Positions 19,320-28,904 of a stretch of DNA of 64,000 nt are shown piece after piece. Source of the stretch: PALSA-188 sp963720075 (GTDB taxonomy: Bacteria > Acidobacteriota > Terriglobia > Terriglobales > Acidobacteriaceae); NCBI GenBank assembly GCA_963720075.1, contig CAVREG010000019.1, forward strand, positions 434,001 through 498,000, written 5' to 3'. Each line of letters opens with the position of its first letter. Position 1 is the first letter of the stretch. The position numbers and the translations under genes are program-made. Below the pieces are notes generated by a model. That model was not told where the DNA came from. It did not search any database and saw only the letters and a list, made by a program, of their open reading frames with translations.

Positions 19320-20723
19320 GTGAAGATTGCCGTAGTTGGATCGGGATACGTCGGCTTGGTGGCGGGGGCATGCTTTGCCGATCTCGGCCACGACGTTATC
19401 CTCGTGGACAATGACCCTAAAAAACTTGCCGCTTTGCGTGAAGGCCAGGTTCCCATTCACGAAAATTTCCTGCCTGAATTGCTGCAGCGCCATCGCGGGA
19501 ATCGGCTAACTTTTTCGGATGATCTTGGCGCTGCTGTTCGCGCGAGCGCCGCTATCTTCATTGCTGTGGGCACGCCGCCAACCGAACAAGGAGAAGCGGA
19601 CCTCTCCTATGTGGAATCGGTAGCTCGAAGTATTTCAAGTGCTATCAATGGATACAAGGTTGTTGTGGAAAAGAGCACTGTCCCGGTTTACACCAGCAAC
19701 TGGATTCGCAAGATCATTTTGCGCAATGCTACCGCTCCCGATGAATTCGACATCGCATCGAATCCTGAATTCCTGCGTGAAGGCACGGCGGTCACAGATT
19801 TTCTCTATCCTGATCGAATCGTTGTGGGAGCTGATAATGAACGATGTGCGGCCGTTCTCGCTGAAATTTACGCGCCTCTAACGGATGGGAGTTATTACCG
19901 TCGTCAAGATGCAATTCCTCAGCCCGACCGCGCTCGCATTCCGCCTCCGCTCATCGTTACTACGGCGAAAAGCGCGGAGCTTATCAAACATGCTTCAAAT
20001 GCTTTTCTAGCGATGAAGATTTCTTTTGTCAACGCGGTGGCTTCCATCTGCGAGATGGTTGGAGGAAATGTTCAGCAAGTCTGCGAGGGAATTGGGACCG
20101 ATACCAGAATCGGTCCACGATTTCTAAATCCTGGAATTGGATATGGCGGCTCTTGTTTCCCTAAGGACCTGATGGCCTTCAGATCTGTCGCCCGCGAATG
20201 TGGCTACGAGTTCCGGTTGCTCGATGAAGTAATGCGTATTAACGAAGATCAGCGCAAGCGCTTCATTCGTACCGTTCGTAGCGCTCTTTGGACTTTGCGG
20301 GGCAAGCGGCTTGCAGTACTGGGACTTGCTTTCAAGGGGGGAACCGACGACGTGCGCGAGTCTCCAGCGATTCTGCTTGTGCAGTCTCTGTTGCAGGAGG
20401 GATGCCAGATCTCAGCGTACGATCCTGCCGCGCATGAGCGGGCGCGAGACGTTCTCGGTGATGCTATTGAATATGCGAATGACGCCTATGAAGCAGCGAA
20501 AGAGGCGGATGCGCTGCTGATACTGACCGAGTGGGAGGAGTTCGCATCGCTTGATCCGAAAAGACTTCATGCCGCTCTAAAGTATCCAATTGTTATTGAT
20601 GGTCGGAATCTTTATGACCCTGCGGTGATGGCGGCTCGTGGATTCACCTACTACAGCGTCGGTCGGCCCACCGCCTCGCCCGAGAACCAACCCGCAAACG
20701 TTGCAACTCACAAGCAGAATTAA
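19320..20723 (+). CDS. UDP-glucose 6-dehydrogenase
   Basis: Oxidises UDP-glucose to UDP-glucuronate with two NAD+. The N-terminal Rossmann fold is seen as MKIAVVGSGYVGLVAGACF, followed by FIAVGTPPTEQGEADLSYV and EFLREGTAVTDF. The catalytic cysteine is in GIGYGGSCFPKDLMA near residue 280, and the C-terminal UDP-binding domain carries VLGLAFKGGTDDVRESPA. Start is GTG with GGAGAG eight bases upstream. It is followed after only two bases by the UDP-glucuronate decarboxylase gene, so the pair would convert UDP-glucose to UDP-xylose, probably for exopolysaccharide or lipopolysaccharide. Confidence 0.95.
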   Translation: MKIAVVGSGYVGLVAGACFADLGHDVILVDNDPKKLAALREGQVPIHENFLPELLQRHRGNRLTFSDDLGAAVRASAAIFIAVGTPPTEQGEADLSYVESVARSISSAINGYKVVVEKSTVPVYTSNWIRKIILRNATAPDEFDIASNPEFLREGTAVTDFLYPDRIVVGADNERCAAVLAEIYAPLTDGSYYRRQDAIPQPDRARIPPPLIVTTAKSAELIKHASNAFLAMKISFVNAVASICEMVGGNVQQVCEGIGTDTRIGPRFLNPGIGYGGSCFPKDLMAFRSVARECGYEFRLLDEVMRINEDQRKRFIRTVRSALWTLRGKRLAVLGLAFKGGTDDVRESPAILLVQSLLQEGCQISAYDPAAHERARDVLGDAIEYANDAYEAAKEADALLILTEWEEFASLDPKRLHAALKYPIVIDGRNLYDPAVMAARGFTYYSVGRPTASPENQPANVATHKQN

Positions 20724-20725
20724 TT

Positions 20726-21703
20726 ATGAGTAAACAACGAGCCTTGGTTACCGGCGGCGCCGGATTTCTGGGCTCTCACTTATGCGACGCGTTACTTGCC
20801 GATGGTTATTCAGTCGTCGTCGCGGATAACCTTCTAACTGGAAGGCGCAGTAATCTCGAACACCTTCGAACCGAGTCCCGGTTCGAGTTCCAGGAAGCCG
20901 ATATTAATAAACCGTTCGATTTCGGGAGGGTGGACTACGTTTTTCACTTTGCTTGTCCGGCGAGCCCGGTGGATTACATGGCCCACGGAATCGAAACGCT
21001 CCGGGTTGGTTCTGCAGGCACCTTCAACGCTCTCGAAGTAGCCCGAAAATACGGAGCGAAATATTTAGTCTCATCCACTTCGGAGTGTTATGGAGATCCC
21101 TTCGAACATCCCCAAAAAGAAACCTACTGGGGAAACGTCAATCCCATTGGTCCCCGCTCGGTTTATGACGAGGCTAAACGGTTCACAGAAGCCGCCACCA
21201 TGGCCTATAACCGTTACTACAAAGTGGACACTCGCATCGCAAGAATTTTCAATACTTACGGCCCGCGCATGCAATTGAATGATGGCCGCGTCATTCCTAA
21301 TTTTATGAAGCAGGCTCTGCGCGGTGTGGACCTGTCCGTTTACGGCACCGGCAGCCAAACCAGAAGCTTCTGTTATGTGAGTGATGAAATCGAAGGATTC
21401 ATCCGCCTGGCAAAATCCTCAGAGCATTTTCCGGTAAATATCGGAAACCCTTCAGAGTTTACGATTCTCGAGTGTGCGAAGCGGGTGCTGGCCGTGACCG
21501 GATCAAAGAGCACGATTCGATACGAAGAATTGCCGCAAGATGATCCGAGGCAGCGATGCCCCGATATAACTAAGGCAAAAGCCCTGCTGGGATGGGAACC
21601 CAAGGTCAATCTTGATACCGGGTTACAAATGTCCCTCGAATATTTCAAAAACGCCGTTGCGCTCGAAGAGACGGAGAAGAACCACCTCAAAGCATCCCTA
21701 TAA
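20726..21703 (+). CDS. UDP-glucuronate decarboxylase (UDP-xylose synthase)
   Basis: Short-chain dehydrogenase/reductase of the extended class that decarboxylates UDP-glucuronate to UDP-xylose. The NAD-binding motif VTGGAGFLGSHLCDALL is at the start; the catalytic Ser/Thr-Tyr-Lys set is visible as STSECYGDP and YDEAKRFTEA. FHFACPASPVDY, RIFNTYGPRM and GTGSQTRSFCYVSD are highly characteristic of the UXS family rather than of RmlB or GalE. Length (325 residues) fits bacterial UXS. It is two bases behind the UDP-glucose dehydrogenase that makes its substrate, which strongly supports the assignment. Confidence 0.93.
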   Translation: MSKQRALVTGGAGFLGSHLCDALLADGYSVVVADNLLTGRRSNLEHLRTESRFEFQEADINKPFDFGRVDYVFHFACPASPVDYMAHGIETLRVGSAGTFNALEVARKYGAKYLVSSTSECYGDPFEHPQKETYWGNVNPIGPRSVYDEAKRFTEAATMAYNRYYKVDTRIARIFNTYGPRMQLNDGRVIPNFMKQALRGVDLSVYGTGSQTRSFCYVSDEIEGFIRLAKSSEHFPVNIGNPSEFTILECAKRVLAVTGSKSTIRYEELPQDDPRQRCPDITKAKALLGWEPKVNLDTGLQMSLEYFKNAVALEETEKNHLKASL

Positions 21704-21758
21704 TCTGAAAATTCGTCGAAGCGCGAGAAACCCGGCGCTCCCAGTAACGGACTCGCGC

Positions 21759-22850
21759 TTATACAGCGACTTGCTGCTTTTGCACTTCAGACACTAACCG
21801 TTGCAATTCTGGGGGCATTTTTTCCAAAATAAAGTGGACTCCCATCCCCAACCCCCGGTGCACCATCTGTACTTTCCCCCGCACGCCGAATTTTAATTCT
21901 TGTGTTCGCATCACAACTTCGATCGCGGTGCCGACCGGCAATGGCTCGCTGGTTTGCACGTAACATCCGCCCATACTAAGATCGCTCACCACGCACCGTT
22001 GCTGAATCATGCTGCCGGCGCGTGAGACCTCGGCGCCTAAAGAACACTCATGACGTGGCTGCTGCCTGCGTTCCGGACAAGACGCCGCAATTAGACCAAG
22101 TTGCGCTACCAACCGTTGCCGCAAATCGTTCGTGGGCTCCGCGTCGGTCGCAGGTGACGGTACAACCTGCAATTGCCTTCCAACCTTGTTTTTTATCCAA
22201 TAATCCAGTATTCGCCGCGATGCTTTCGGGACATCAACGAAACGCAATCCAACGTTGCCGGAATCGTTTTGCCAGATCACCTCACAGGATAGGCGGATGG
22301 TTGAGGTTTCGTCGGGCAGCGAAAATTGAAAATACACTTTGACGTTTCTCGGCAGCGGTTTCACAGAATGGATTGCGATGCCATCAACGCTCAGATCAAC
22401 CACTCTGATGATTTCATTCTCAGTGCTCGCGTATGCGATGGATGCATTGGCGTCCAGCGGAATCCGCCGAGTGAGCCGCCGTTCGCTGCGAATCATTGTC
22501 TTCGCAGCTGCCATGCTTTTATTTAACCTGTCGTCCGAAACTGGCTTGTACAAAACGAAATTCGCGCCCTTTCCGAATATTTCTCGGGCATTGTTCCGGC
22601 TGTTTAACATCGCGATTACCACTACATCTTTATAACTGCGGTTGAATCGGAGCTGAGAAATAAATTCGGTAGCGGCCTCTTGGTTCTCACAGTCGACTAG
22701 AACCGTGTCGAAACGCTGATTGGAAAAGAGCGTTAGTGCCGCGGTGGGGTCGCCACAATGCTCCACCTGCATTTCAAGGTTGACGAGAAGACGGCTGAGC
22801 GCCTGAACCGTCTTGGCGTCAGCGCAGACCAGCAGTGATGTGAGCGCCAT
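21759..22850 (-). CDS. Receiver-like protein with two PilZ domains
   Basis: An N-terminal CheY-like receiver (residues 1-120, with VLVDCEN holding the presumptive phospho-acceptor aspartate and FVLYKPVS the conserved lysine) is followed by two PilZ domains. The first has RRLTRR then DLSVDGIAIH; the second has RRQQPRHE then DLSMGGCYV. Arg-rich plus (D/N)xSxxG pairs are the cyclic-di-GMP contacts of PilZ. The protein could tie a phosphorelay or a degenerate receiver to c-di-GMP control of motility or polysaccharide, in keeping with pilus genes at 23.7-28.9 kb. No histidine kinase is adjacent. c-di-GMP binding is inferred from motifs only. Confidence 0.87.
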   Translation of the reverse strand: MALTSLLVCADAKTVQALSRLLVNLEMQVEHCGDPTAALTLFSNQRFDTVLVDCENQEAATEFISQLRFNRSYKDVVVIAMLNSRNNAREIFGKGANFVLYKPVSDDRLNKSMAAAKTMIRSERRLTRRIPLDANASIAYASTENEIIRVVDLSVDGIAIHSVKPLPRNVKVYFQFSLPDETSTIRLSCEVIWQNDSGNVGLRFVDVPKASRRILDYWIKNKVGRQLQVVPSPATDAEPTNDLRQRLVAQLGLIAASCPERRQQPRHECSLGAEVSRAGSMIQQRCVVSDLSMGGCYVQTSEPLPVGTAIEVVMRTQELKFGVRGKVQMVHRGLGMGVHFILEKMPPELQRLVSEVQKQQVAV

Positions 22851-23040
22851 TGTTCGAAATCTTAAGTTCTTGCAAGTTTAGTAACAAGTTACGTTTGTTA
22901 TGCGCAGGCCCGGCCGGTAATTCCAGTGACGTTCGTAATCTAGAGCGGTAACTGCGGAAGGGCTATCTTGGCTGTAACCAATCGCTTTAGTCATCGCTGG
23001 TTACTGCATTCATTTCTCGATTCTGGTAAGGATTTTCTTT

Positions 23041-23466
23041 ATGCCATCACGAATTGGAAATTGGATCATCGGATTCGGAGTGATCATATTATTTGCCGGA
23101 TTGTGTGTTCTTCCCAGCGCGCTTGGAAGAACTGCCGACCAAAGTCTTCTTCCCGTTGGGGCGTGCCTGTTCTCCCTGGGAGCGATATGCATCGCCGGCG
23201 GTATCTATATAAAAGCGCGCTCCATACAATCATCGAACGCGAGTCTTGTGGCACAGCAACCATCCATTACTCGCAAGCAACGTGGCGGATGTGACCTCTG
23301 CGGGCTGGAAACACCGGTAGTCCTGTGCAAGATTCACCAGCTTCACATGTGCGGAAACTGCCTGGCTCAGCACTACGATCTTCGCTCTTGTATCTACATA
23401 CCAACTCCACGGAAAGCGATGAACAAGCCCAATAAACCGGCACAATCCAAGGCTCGCGGGGCTTAG
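23041..23466 (+). CDS. Small membrane protein with C-terminal cysteine cluster
   Basis: A 141-residue protein of unknown function. Two hydrophobic helices (IGFGVIILFAGLCVLP and PVGACLFSLGAICIAGGIYI) are followed by a cytoplasmic-looking tail with cysteines in a zinc-finger-like order: CDLC, then CKIHQLHMCGNC, then a further Cys-Ile-Tyr. The first two pairs and the His-rich spacer suggest a treble-clef or B-box-like zinc site. The C-terminus is Lys/Pro-rich. It lies 290 bases upstream of the minor-pilin operon on the same strand, but a functional tie is not shown. I do not recognise a named family. Confidence 0.65.
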   Translation: MPSRIGNWIIGFGVIILFAGLCVLPSALGRTADQSLLPVGACLFSLGAICIAGGIYIKARSIQSSNASLVAQQPSITRKQRGGCDLCGLETPVVLCKIHQLHMCGNCLAQHYDLRSCIYIPTPRKAMNKPNKPAQSKARGA

Positions 23467-23752
23467 AATCGCTTTTCCCTGTAACGACCTCCGGACTAAA
23501 ACTTCCGCAAGCTACATTACGAAAGTCCAATGTTTTCGCATAGCCTTTAGTACTTTGACGCTCTTCCGCCCTACCCCTACGATTGACCCATGCGGGATTA
23601 ACTCGCAAAGCCTTTAACTTTAACAAGCTGCCCTCCCTCTAAATCTGTAGAAACGAATGCTGGCTCAATCCCCGGGCTGGCAACTCGGTCGAGGACACGC
23701 ATCGCAAATGAAAAAGTTCTTAGTTCCACAACAGTCCGTGAAGAAAGAGCAC

Positions 23753-24391
23753 ATGCGTACGCGTGGCATGCGCGGCTTCTCGCTGATCGAAATGATGATC
23801 GTCGTATGCATTGGACTGATTATGGCGTCGATCACTTTCGTTAGCCTTCAGCCTGCTTTGAAGGATGCACACATAAACACGGCTTACGATACTGCGTTAA
23901 CACAACTGAGAGTCGCTCGCGAACGAGCTATCTCGGAGCGCACGCGCTACATCGTTAGCTTCGGCGCAAATCTGCCGCCACTTGGCGTCTCCGGAGCCAC
24001 AGTGCCGGCTCCCGATGCACAGAGCATTCAGCTCTGGCATTGGGCGGTCGCAACGCCAGTATCTCCGCCACCTGTATCAATTCGTTCGGTTGAATTGCCA
24101 TTTGATGTGCAATTTCAAGCTGTAGGTGGACTCCCATCTCCAGGGCCAGACAGCTGGGGAACTGGGGCGACAGCGCTTGACTTCGATCAAGGCGTCGGTG
24201 CAGGCGGTCTCAATTACGTGATGTTCATGCCCGACGGATCGTCGCAGGACGAAGCGGGAAATTACAACAGCGGCGTGGTGTATTTGGCGCGCGGAGGGGT
24301 TCTTTCGAGCTCGAAGGCTATCACCGTGTTCGGCACCACAGGCAGAGTTCGAGGATGGCGCCTCAACGGCGCTGCATGGATTGAGCAATGA
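23753..24391 (+). CDS. Type IV pilus/type II secretion minor pseudopilin, FimT/GspH-like
   Basis: Prepilin with the classic N-terminal processing site MRGFSLIEMMIVV, cleaved after glycine by prepilin peptidase, and a long hydrophobic helix. The region after the helix (LRVARERAISERTRYIVSFG) is typical of GspH/FimT pseudopilins. The ATG at 23753 has AAGAAAGAG upstream and gives a short leader; in-frame ATGs at 23657 and 23708 would give an unusually long leader. It is the first of four minor-pilin genes and overlaps the next by four bases (ATGA), so the proteins are made together as a pilus-initiation or tip complex. Confidence 0.85.
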   Translation: MRTRGMRGFSLIEMMIVVCIGLIMASITFVSLQPALKDAHINTAYDTALTQLRVARERAISERTRYIVSFGANLPPLGVSGATVPAPDAQSIQLWHWAVATPVSPPPVSIRSVELPFDVQFQAVGGLPSPGPDSWGTGATALDFDQGVGAGGLNYVMFMPDGSSQDEAGNYNSGVVYLARGGVLSSSKAITVFGTTGRVRGWRLNGAAWIEQ

Positions 24392-24969
24392 CAAATAAAA
24401 AATTTAATCGGCCGAGTAAAGATAACCGGCAGGCTGGATTCTCTTTGCTGGAAGTTGCCATCTCCGGCGCCATTTTGATGATTGGCCTGATAGCCATGCT
24501 TGGGGTATTCGCATTGGCGGTCAGCACCACGCAAGGCGTGCAACTCGATCAAATCGCCAAACAGAAAGCGATGGAAACTTTGGAAAGTGTCTATGCAGCA
24601 CGGTCCACCCAGCAAATCACTTTCACGCAAATTGCGAATACAGGAGTGGCGGGTGGCATTTTCACCGCGGGTGCGGTGAACGGCATACTTACTGACGGTC
24701 CCGACGGTCTCGCGGGCACAGCCGACGACGGCACAACGCCACAGGGTGCTTGCCCGCTTCCATACCAGTGCGCAATTCTGCCGGGGCCCGACGGCATTCT
24801 GGGAACTGCCGACGACGTCACTCTCTCGCTCAGTAATTTCAATCGGACCATCACCATAAACACAATAAATCCCGACTTAAAGCAAGTGATCGTAACGGTC
24901 GGATATACGGATGGCCGGGGTCATCCGCGAAACTACACAGTTTCGACCCTGATTTCGTCGTACCGCTAA
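24388..24969 (+). CDS. Minor pilin, PilV-like
   Basis: Prepilin with the processing site QAGFSLLEVAISGAILMIG near residue 17, matching the PilV family (LLEV in place of LIEL). The globular part contains two copies of an Asp/Gly-rich loop, DGPDGLAGTADDG and PGPDGILGTADDV, about 30 residues apart, which look like calcium-binding loops. A CPLPYQC segment between them could form a small disulfide. The start overlaps the preceding pseudopilin gene by four bases and its stop directly abuts the next ATG. It probably forms part of the minor-pilin complex that primes pilus assembly. Confidence 0.83.
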   Translation: MTNKKFNRPSKDNRQAGFSLLEVAISGAILMIGLIAMLGVFALAVSTTQGVQLDQIAKQKAMETLESVYAARSTQQITFTQIANTGVAGGIFTAGAVNGILTDGPDGLAGTADDGTTPQGACPLPYQCAILPGPDGILGTADDVTLSLSNFNRTITINTINPDLKQVIVTVGYTDGRGHPRNYTVSTLISSYR

Positions 24970-26142
24970 ATGAAAATGCTTATGAACTCACGGACGATTG
25001 GAAAATTACGCGGCTTTAGTCTCATTGAACTCCTGATCGCGATGGCGCTGGGCCTGATTGTCCTTGGAGCTGCTACTCAGCTCTTCAAGAACGGAATGGA
25101 TGCCAGCAGGCTGGTCTCGCAACGCTCGGAGATGCAAGACAACGTTCGCGCGGCGATCAACATGATCGCTAAGGACGTTAGCCAGGCTGGTTCGGGAATG
25201 CCCACCGGCGGCCTCGCATTGCCCTACGGTCCCGGCAATAATGGTCTTTCAGTATTCGGAAAGGACACAAACCTTAAGACCTGGATGAACGGTAACACCT
25301 ATCCGACAGGAAATTTCGGAACACCTCCCGCTGCGGTGGATAACTATATGTACGGTCTCATACCAGGACCCGCAAACGGAATGGAAAAGGGCGGGGTCGC
25401 GAAGATACCGGCAACCAACCAGGCCGCCGACGCCATCACTTCCGTTTACGCCGACTTCACATTTCCGCTCAACCAATACACAGCGACTTTCAACGCCGCC
25501 GGCAACGGCATCACGCTCGCAATTCCCAATCCCGCTCCGGTGCCTGCGCTACCGGCATTTATCAACGGGGCTGCTGGCATTCAAGTCGGAGACCTGATTC
25601 TACTTTCTAATAGCATAGGCTCTGCAATGGGTGAGGTCACCAATGTTTCTGCGACTACCATTACCTTTGCGAACCTTGATCCTCTGAACATCAACCAGTC
25701 GGCCATCAATCTAGCCACCGGTGGGGGAAACATTAAATATTTGTGCAATGGCCTTGCCAATTGCAGCAACGCACCGGCACCTACTGCATGGCGTGTGTAT
25801 GCGGTCACATATTTTGTTGAAGTGCCGGCGATTGCTGGCCAACTTCCCAAACTGATGCGCCAGGTGGACGGACATCCAGCTCAGCCGGTTGCGGATGACG
25901 TCATCTCGTTGAAGTTTACCTACGACGTTTGCGATTCGACGATTAATGCGGCTACCTGCGCTGGCATTTCCGACCTTTTCGGGAGCGGGTACACACCCAA
26001 CCAAGTTCATAAGGTGAATATATCGGTAATGGGGCAAAGCATACTTTCTTACACAAACAAGGCCCAGAATATGCAGCTAACTACATCTGTAGCCACCAGA
26101 GATTTGACTTTCAAAAATCTGTACGGAAGCACTTACAACTGA
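24970..26142 (+). CDS. Minor pilin, PilW-like
   Basis: Prepilin of 390 residues with processing site LRGFSLIELLIAMALGLIVL near residue 15 and the downstream MQDNVRAAINMIAKDVSQAGSGM that marks PilW-family proteins. The globular region carries two CDS/NAATC and CNGLANC cysteine pairs, probably disulfides outside the cytoplasm. It begins at the base after the PilV-like stop. An in-frame ATG at 24979 is an alternative start. Its role is likely in the pilus tip or initiation complex together with its neighbours. Confidence 0.83.
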   Translation: MKMLMNSRTIGKLRGFSLIELLIAMALGLIVLGAATQLFKNGMDASRLVSQRSEMQDNVRAAINMIAKDVSQAGSGMPTGGLALPYGPGNNGLSVFGKDTNLKTWMNGNTYPTGNFGTPPAAVDNYMYGLIPGPANGMEKGGVAKIPATNQAADAITSVYADFTFPLNQYTATFNAAGNGITLAIPNPAPVPALPAFINGAAGIQVGDLILLSNSIGSAMGEVTNVSATTITFANLDPLNINQSAINLATGGGNIKYLCNGLANCSNAPAPTAWRVYAVTYFVEVPAIAGQLPKLMRQVDGHPAQPVADDVISLKFTYDVCDSTINAATCAGISDLFGSGYTPNQVHKVNISVMGQSILSYTNKAQNMQLTTSVATRDLTFKNLYGSTYN

Positions 26143-26174
26143 GAGACGGGCACTGAAGGCTGAGGAGAAGATCC

Positions 26175-28892
26175 ATGGGTAACGCTACAAAGTCAATGCG
26201 GGGTTTCACCCTCATCGCAAGTCTGCTGGTTTTGGTTTTATTGTCCGGTGTCGCTATCGGACTTATGTTCCTTGTAAACAGCCAGCAACATGTCGGTGGC
26301 AATGACATGGAAGATAATCTCGCCTTTTATGGTGCGGAATCCGGCATGGAGAAAATGACCAGCGATCTCGCAGCTCTGTATGCCGCAAACCCTGCTCCCT
26401 CCCAGGCGTCTATTAGCAACCTGGCAACTATGCCGCCCAGCGCCGCGATGGTTGGACCTATGACTTTTGTGGAATCAATTTCACAGCCGATTGACCCCAA
26501 AACCGGAAATCCCAGTTCCCAATACACCACCATTCCCGAAGGTCCGGATCAGGGTCTCAGTGCGTTGACTATCCCCATCAACATGCAGGTGCAAGCGACC
26601 CGGAGCTCCGGAGCGTCGGTCAATATGTTTCGGACGGTTCAGGTTGCTCTGATCCCTGTATTTCAGTTTGGAGTGTTCTGTGACAGTGATTGCAGCTACT
26701 TCGCTGGCCCGCCATTTACATTTGCGGGTCGCATTCACACCAACGGAAACTTATTTCTAGCAGCGAATTCGGGTCCCCTGACTACAAGCACCAAGATAAC
26801 CGCCTTTCGAGAAATCATTCGGGACAGGTTAGCCAACAATTACAACGGCGGGTACACCGGTAGCGTGTATGTTCCAAACCAGACCAATGGCTGCGCAGGT
26901 GGGGGGCCGGCCGCGCATTGCCTGGATCTTGGACCGGACGCCAATAAGGCAGAAAACGACGCCAGCTGGAGCGGAGGCATCCCTCCCGCCGGCGCGCAGA
27001 ACCCGAACTGGGCCACAGGCACAAACAACTCTAGCGAGTTCAATGGATTTATCGCGAATGGTGCTCTCGGGGTGAAACAGCTTGTGCTGCCGTTCGTGCA
27101 GGGCAATAACGCCTTGAATCAGGGTAATGCAGCCCAACAGATTCAAATTATCCGCCAAGGCTTGCCTACGGATAATATAACGCTCGCTGATTCCAAACTC
27201 TATAACAAGGCGTCCATCCGGATCTTCCTTGCCGATACTCAGGCATTGCTTCACACCGACGGCACGCCCGTCAGCGCCAACGATGTCGACTTGACTGGCG
27301 GCGGCGCGCAGAACGGACTTCAAATAACCGTAACGGGGACTGGAAAAACCCGCGTAGCCATGGCACATGTCGGAAGCGACCCGAACACACCACCGGCACT
27401 GGATAACTGGGCCGGCGGAGCTCCGACCGGAACCGCAGCCTATGCCAATGGAAACTGGAATCTTGTTAAAGGATGGCTACGAGTTGAGTACCAAGACAAT
27501 GCCGGCGCGTGGCATGGAATAACCAATGAATGGCTTGGTCACGGATTCGCACGTGGAATGAATGTACCCCTAAATCCGTATAACGGGGCCGCCGCTGGTC
27601 GAAACACGGCGCATCCCGATGCAATACTGATTCTCCAGGAACTGAACAACGCGAGTATCGTCAAATCGCCGATAATTGATGGCGCAGGCGCGCAGAGCCA
27701 ATACAGCTGGTATCCCATCAATTTCTGGGATGCGCGCGAAGGGTTGCCTCGCGACTTTGCCGGGGCCAGCTTGAACCCAACTTTGAGCGGCACACAGTGT
27801 TACGCCAACGGAATCATGAACGCCGTCGAACTTGACGTGGGCAACCTGAACCAATGGCTTCAGGGAGCTGGACCCTATGGCGGCGGGACCGGGTTGAATG
27901 TTAACAATACCCAGAACGGTTATATCCTCTACTTTTCTGACCGTCGCGGAATGGTCATAAATCCAAATGACCCGAACGGGCCGTCAGTAGATGGTGAATA
28001 TGGGTTTGAAGATGTCATCAACTCTGGGTCCGGCACCGGAACTCCGAATCAGGCGTTGGAGGCAACAACCCCAGGTTACAACGTAAGCAGCAATGGAAAT
28101 ACCTATTCCCCAGAGGACGTGGATGAAAACGGAAAGCTTGACAACTGGGGCGCCGCAAACGTCGGATACGGTTTCCATGTAAATACGGCGGTGCCTTTGA
28201 ATCCATATCAGAGGGTTGATTGCACGAACGGCGGCCAGCAGAATATCGTAACGGGCGCTCGCCATGTTTTAAAGCTGGTTGACGGAAGCATCACCAACCT
28301 GCCCATGGTGAGAACAGTGAATCCCCCAACGGGCGGCTTCACGGTGGCCTCTGAGAATCCTGTTTACGTTCAGGGAAATTACAATTCTGATGCAGCGGAT
28401 ACTGTCTGGGGGGCAGCAGGAACCGATGACGCCCGGCCTCACGCGGCAGCCTCGATCATTGCCGATGCTGTAACGTTGCTTTCCAATAGCTGGACCGACC
28501 TTAATAGCATGGGGAATCCTCTGAACCTCGGTGGCCGAAATCCGACCCAGACGTACTTCCGAATGGCCATAGCTGCGGGAAAGAGCATGAACTTCCCTCA
28601 ACCTGCCGGAACTGGCGATGACTTCGGTACCGACGGCGGCGTGCATAACTTCCTACGCCTACTGGAAAACTGGGGCGGGGTCGGCCTCAACTATCGCGGT
28701 TCGCTGGTAAGCCTCTACTATTCCGAATACGGAACTGGCACATTTAAGTGCTGCACGGACGTGTACGGAGCGCCAAATCGTAATTTCTATTTTGATGCGG
28801 ATTTCCAGAATCCTCAGGATCTGCCTCCAGGAACACCCATGCTTCAGGACATTAACAATCTGAGCGAGCGTCAGGACTTCACGCCGCAGTAA
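26175..28892 (+). CDS. Very long PilX-like pilus protein
   Basis: Starts as a PilX-family prepilin (MRGFTLIASLLVLVLLSGVA) after GAGGAGAAG ribosome-binding sequence, with the usual MEDNLAFYGAESGMEKMTSD following the helix. The residue at position +5 after the glycine is alanine, not the usual glutamate. Unlike PilX proteins of about 200 residues, this one has 905, with a large exported region containing repeated Asn/Gly-rich segments and FAGRIHTNGNLFLAANSG and ENPVYVQGNYNSDAADTVW motifs. The size suggests an adhesin-like tip protein, perhaps doing the job of PilY1, which is not seen next door. It ends the operon before a strong terminator. Confidence 0.82.
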   Translation: MGNATKSMRGFTLIASLLVLVLLSGVAIGLMFLVNSQQHVGGNDMEDNLAFYGAESGMEKMTSDLAALYAANPAPSQASISNLATMPPSAAMVGPMTFVESISQPIDPKTGNPSSQYTTIPEGPDQGLSALTIPINMQVQATRSSGASVNMFRTVQVALIPVFQFGVFCDSDCSYFAGPPFTFAGRIHTNGNLFLAANSGPLTTSTKITAFREIIRDRLANNYNGGYTGSVYVPNQTNGCAGGGPAAHCLDLGPDANKAENDASWSGGIPPAGAQNPNWATGTNNSSEFNGFIANGALGVKQLVLPFVQGNNALNQGNAAQQIQIIRQGLPTDNITLADSKLYNKASIRIFLADTQALLHTDGTPVSANDVDLTGGGAQNGLQITVTGTGKTRVAMAHVGSDPNTPPALDNWAGGAPTGTAAYANGNWNLVKGWLRVEYQDNAGAWHGITNEWLGHGFARGMNVPLNPYNGAAAGRNTAHPDAILILQELNNASIVKSPIIDGAGAQSQYSWYPINFWDAREGLPRDFAGASLNPTLSGTQCYANGIMNAVELDVGNLNQWLQGAGPYGGGTGLNVNNTQNGYILYFSDRRGMVINPNDPNGPSVDGEYGFEDVINSGSGTGTPNQALEATTPGYNVSSNGNTYSPEDVDENGKLDNWGAANVGYGFHVNTAVPLNPYQRVDCTNGGQQNIVTGARHVLKLVDGSITNLPMVRTVNPPTGGFTVASENPVYVQGNYNSDAADTVWGAAGTDDARPHAAASIIADAVTLLSNSWTDLNSMGNPLNLGGRNPTQTYFRMAIAAGKSMNFPQPAGTGDDFGTDGGVHNFLRLLENWGGVGLNYRGSLVSLYYSEYGTGTFKCCTDVYGAPNRNFYFDADFQNPQDLPPGTPMLQDINNLSERQDFTPQ

Positions 28893-28904
28893 CTCTCTCT
28901 TCCC

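Noticed and set aside
23467..23752. Cyclic-di-GMP riboswitch ahead of the minor-pilin operon
   Set aside because: The segment contains GCAAAGCC-like text and would fit the gene context, but the conserved GEMM core and paired stems could not be found. A covariance-model search would settle it.
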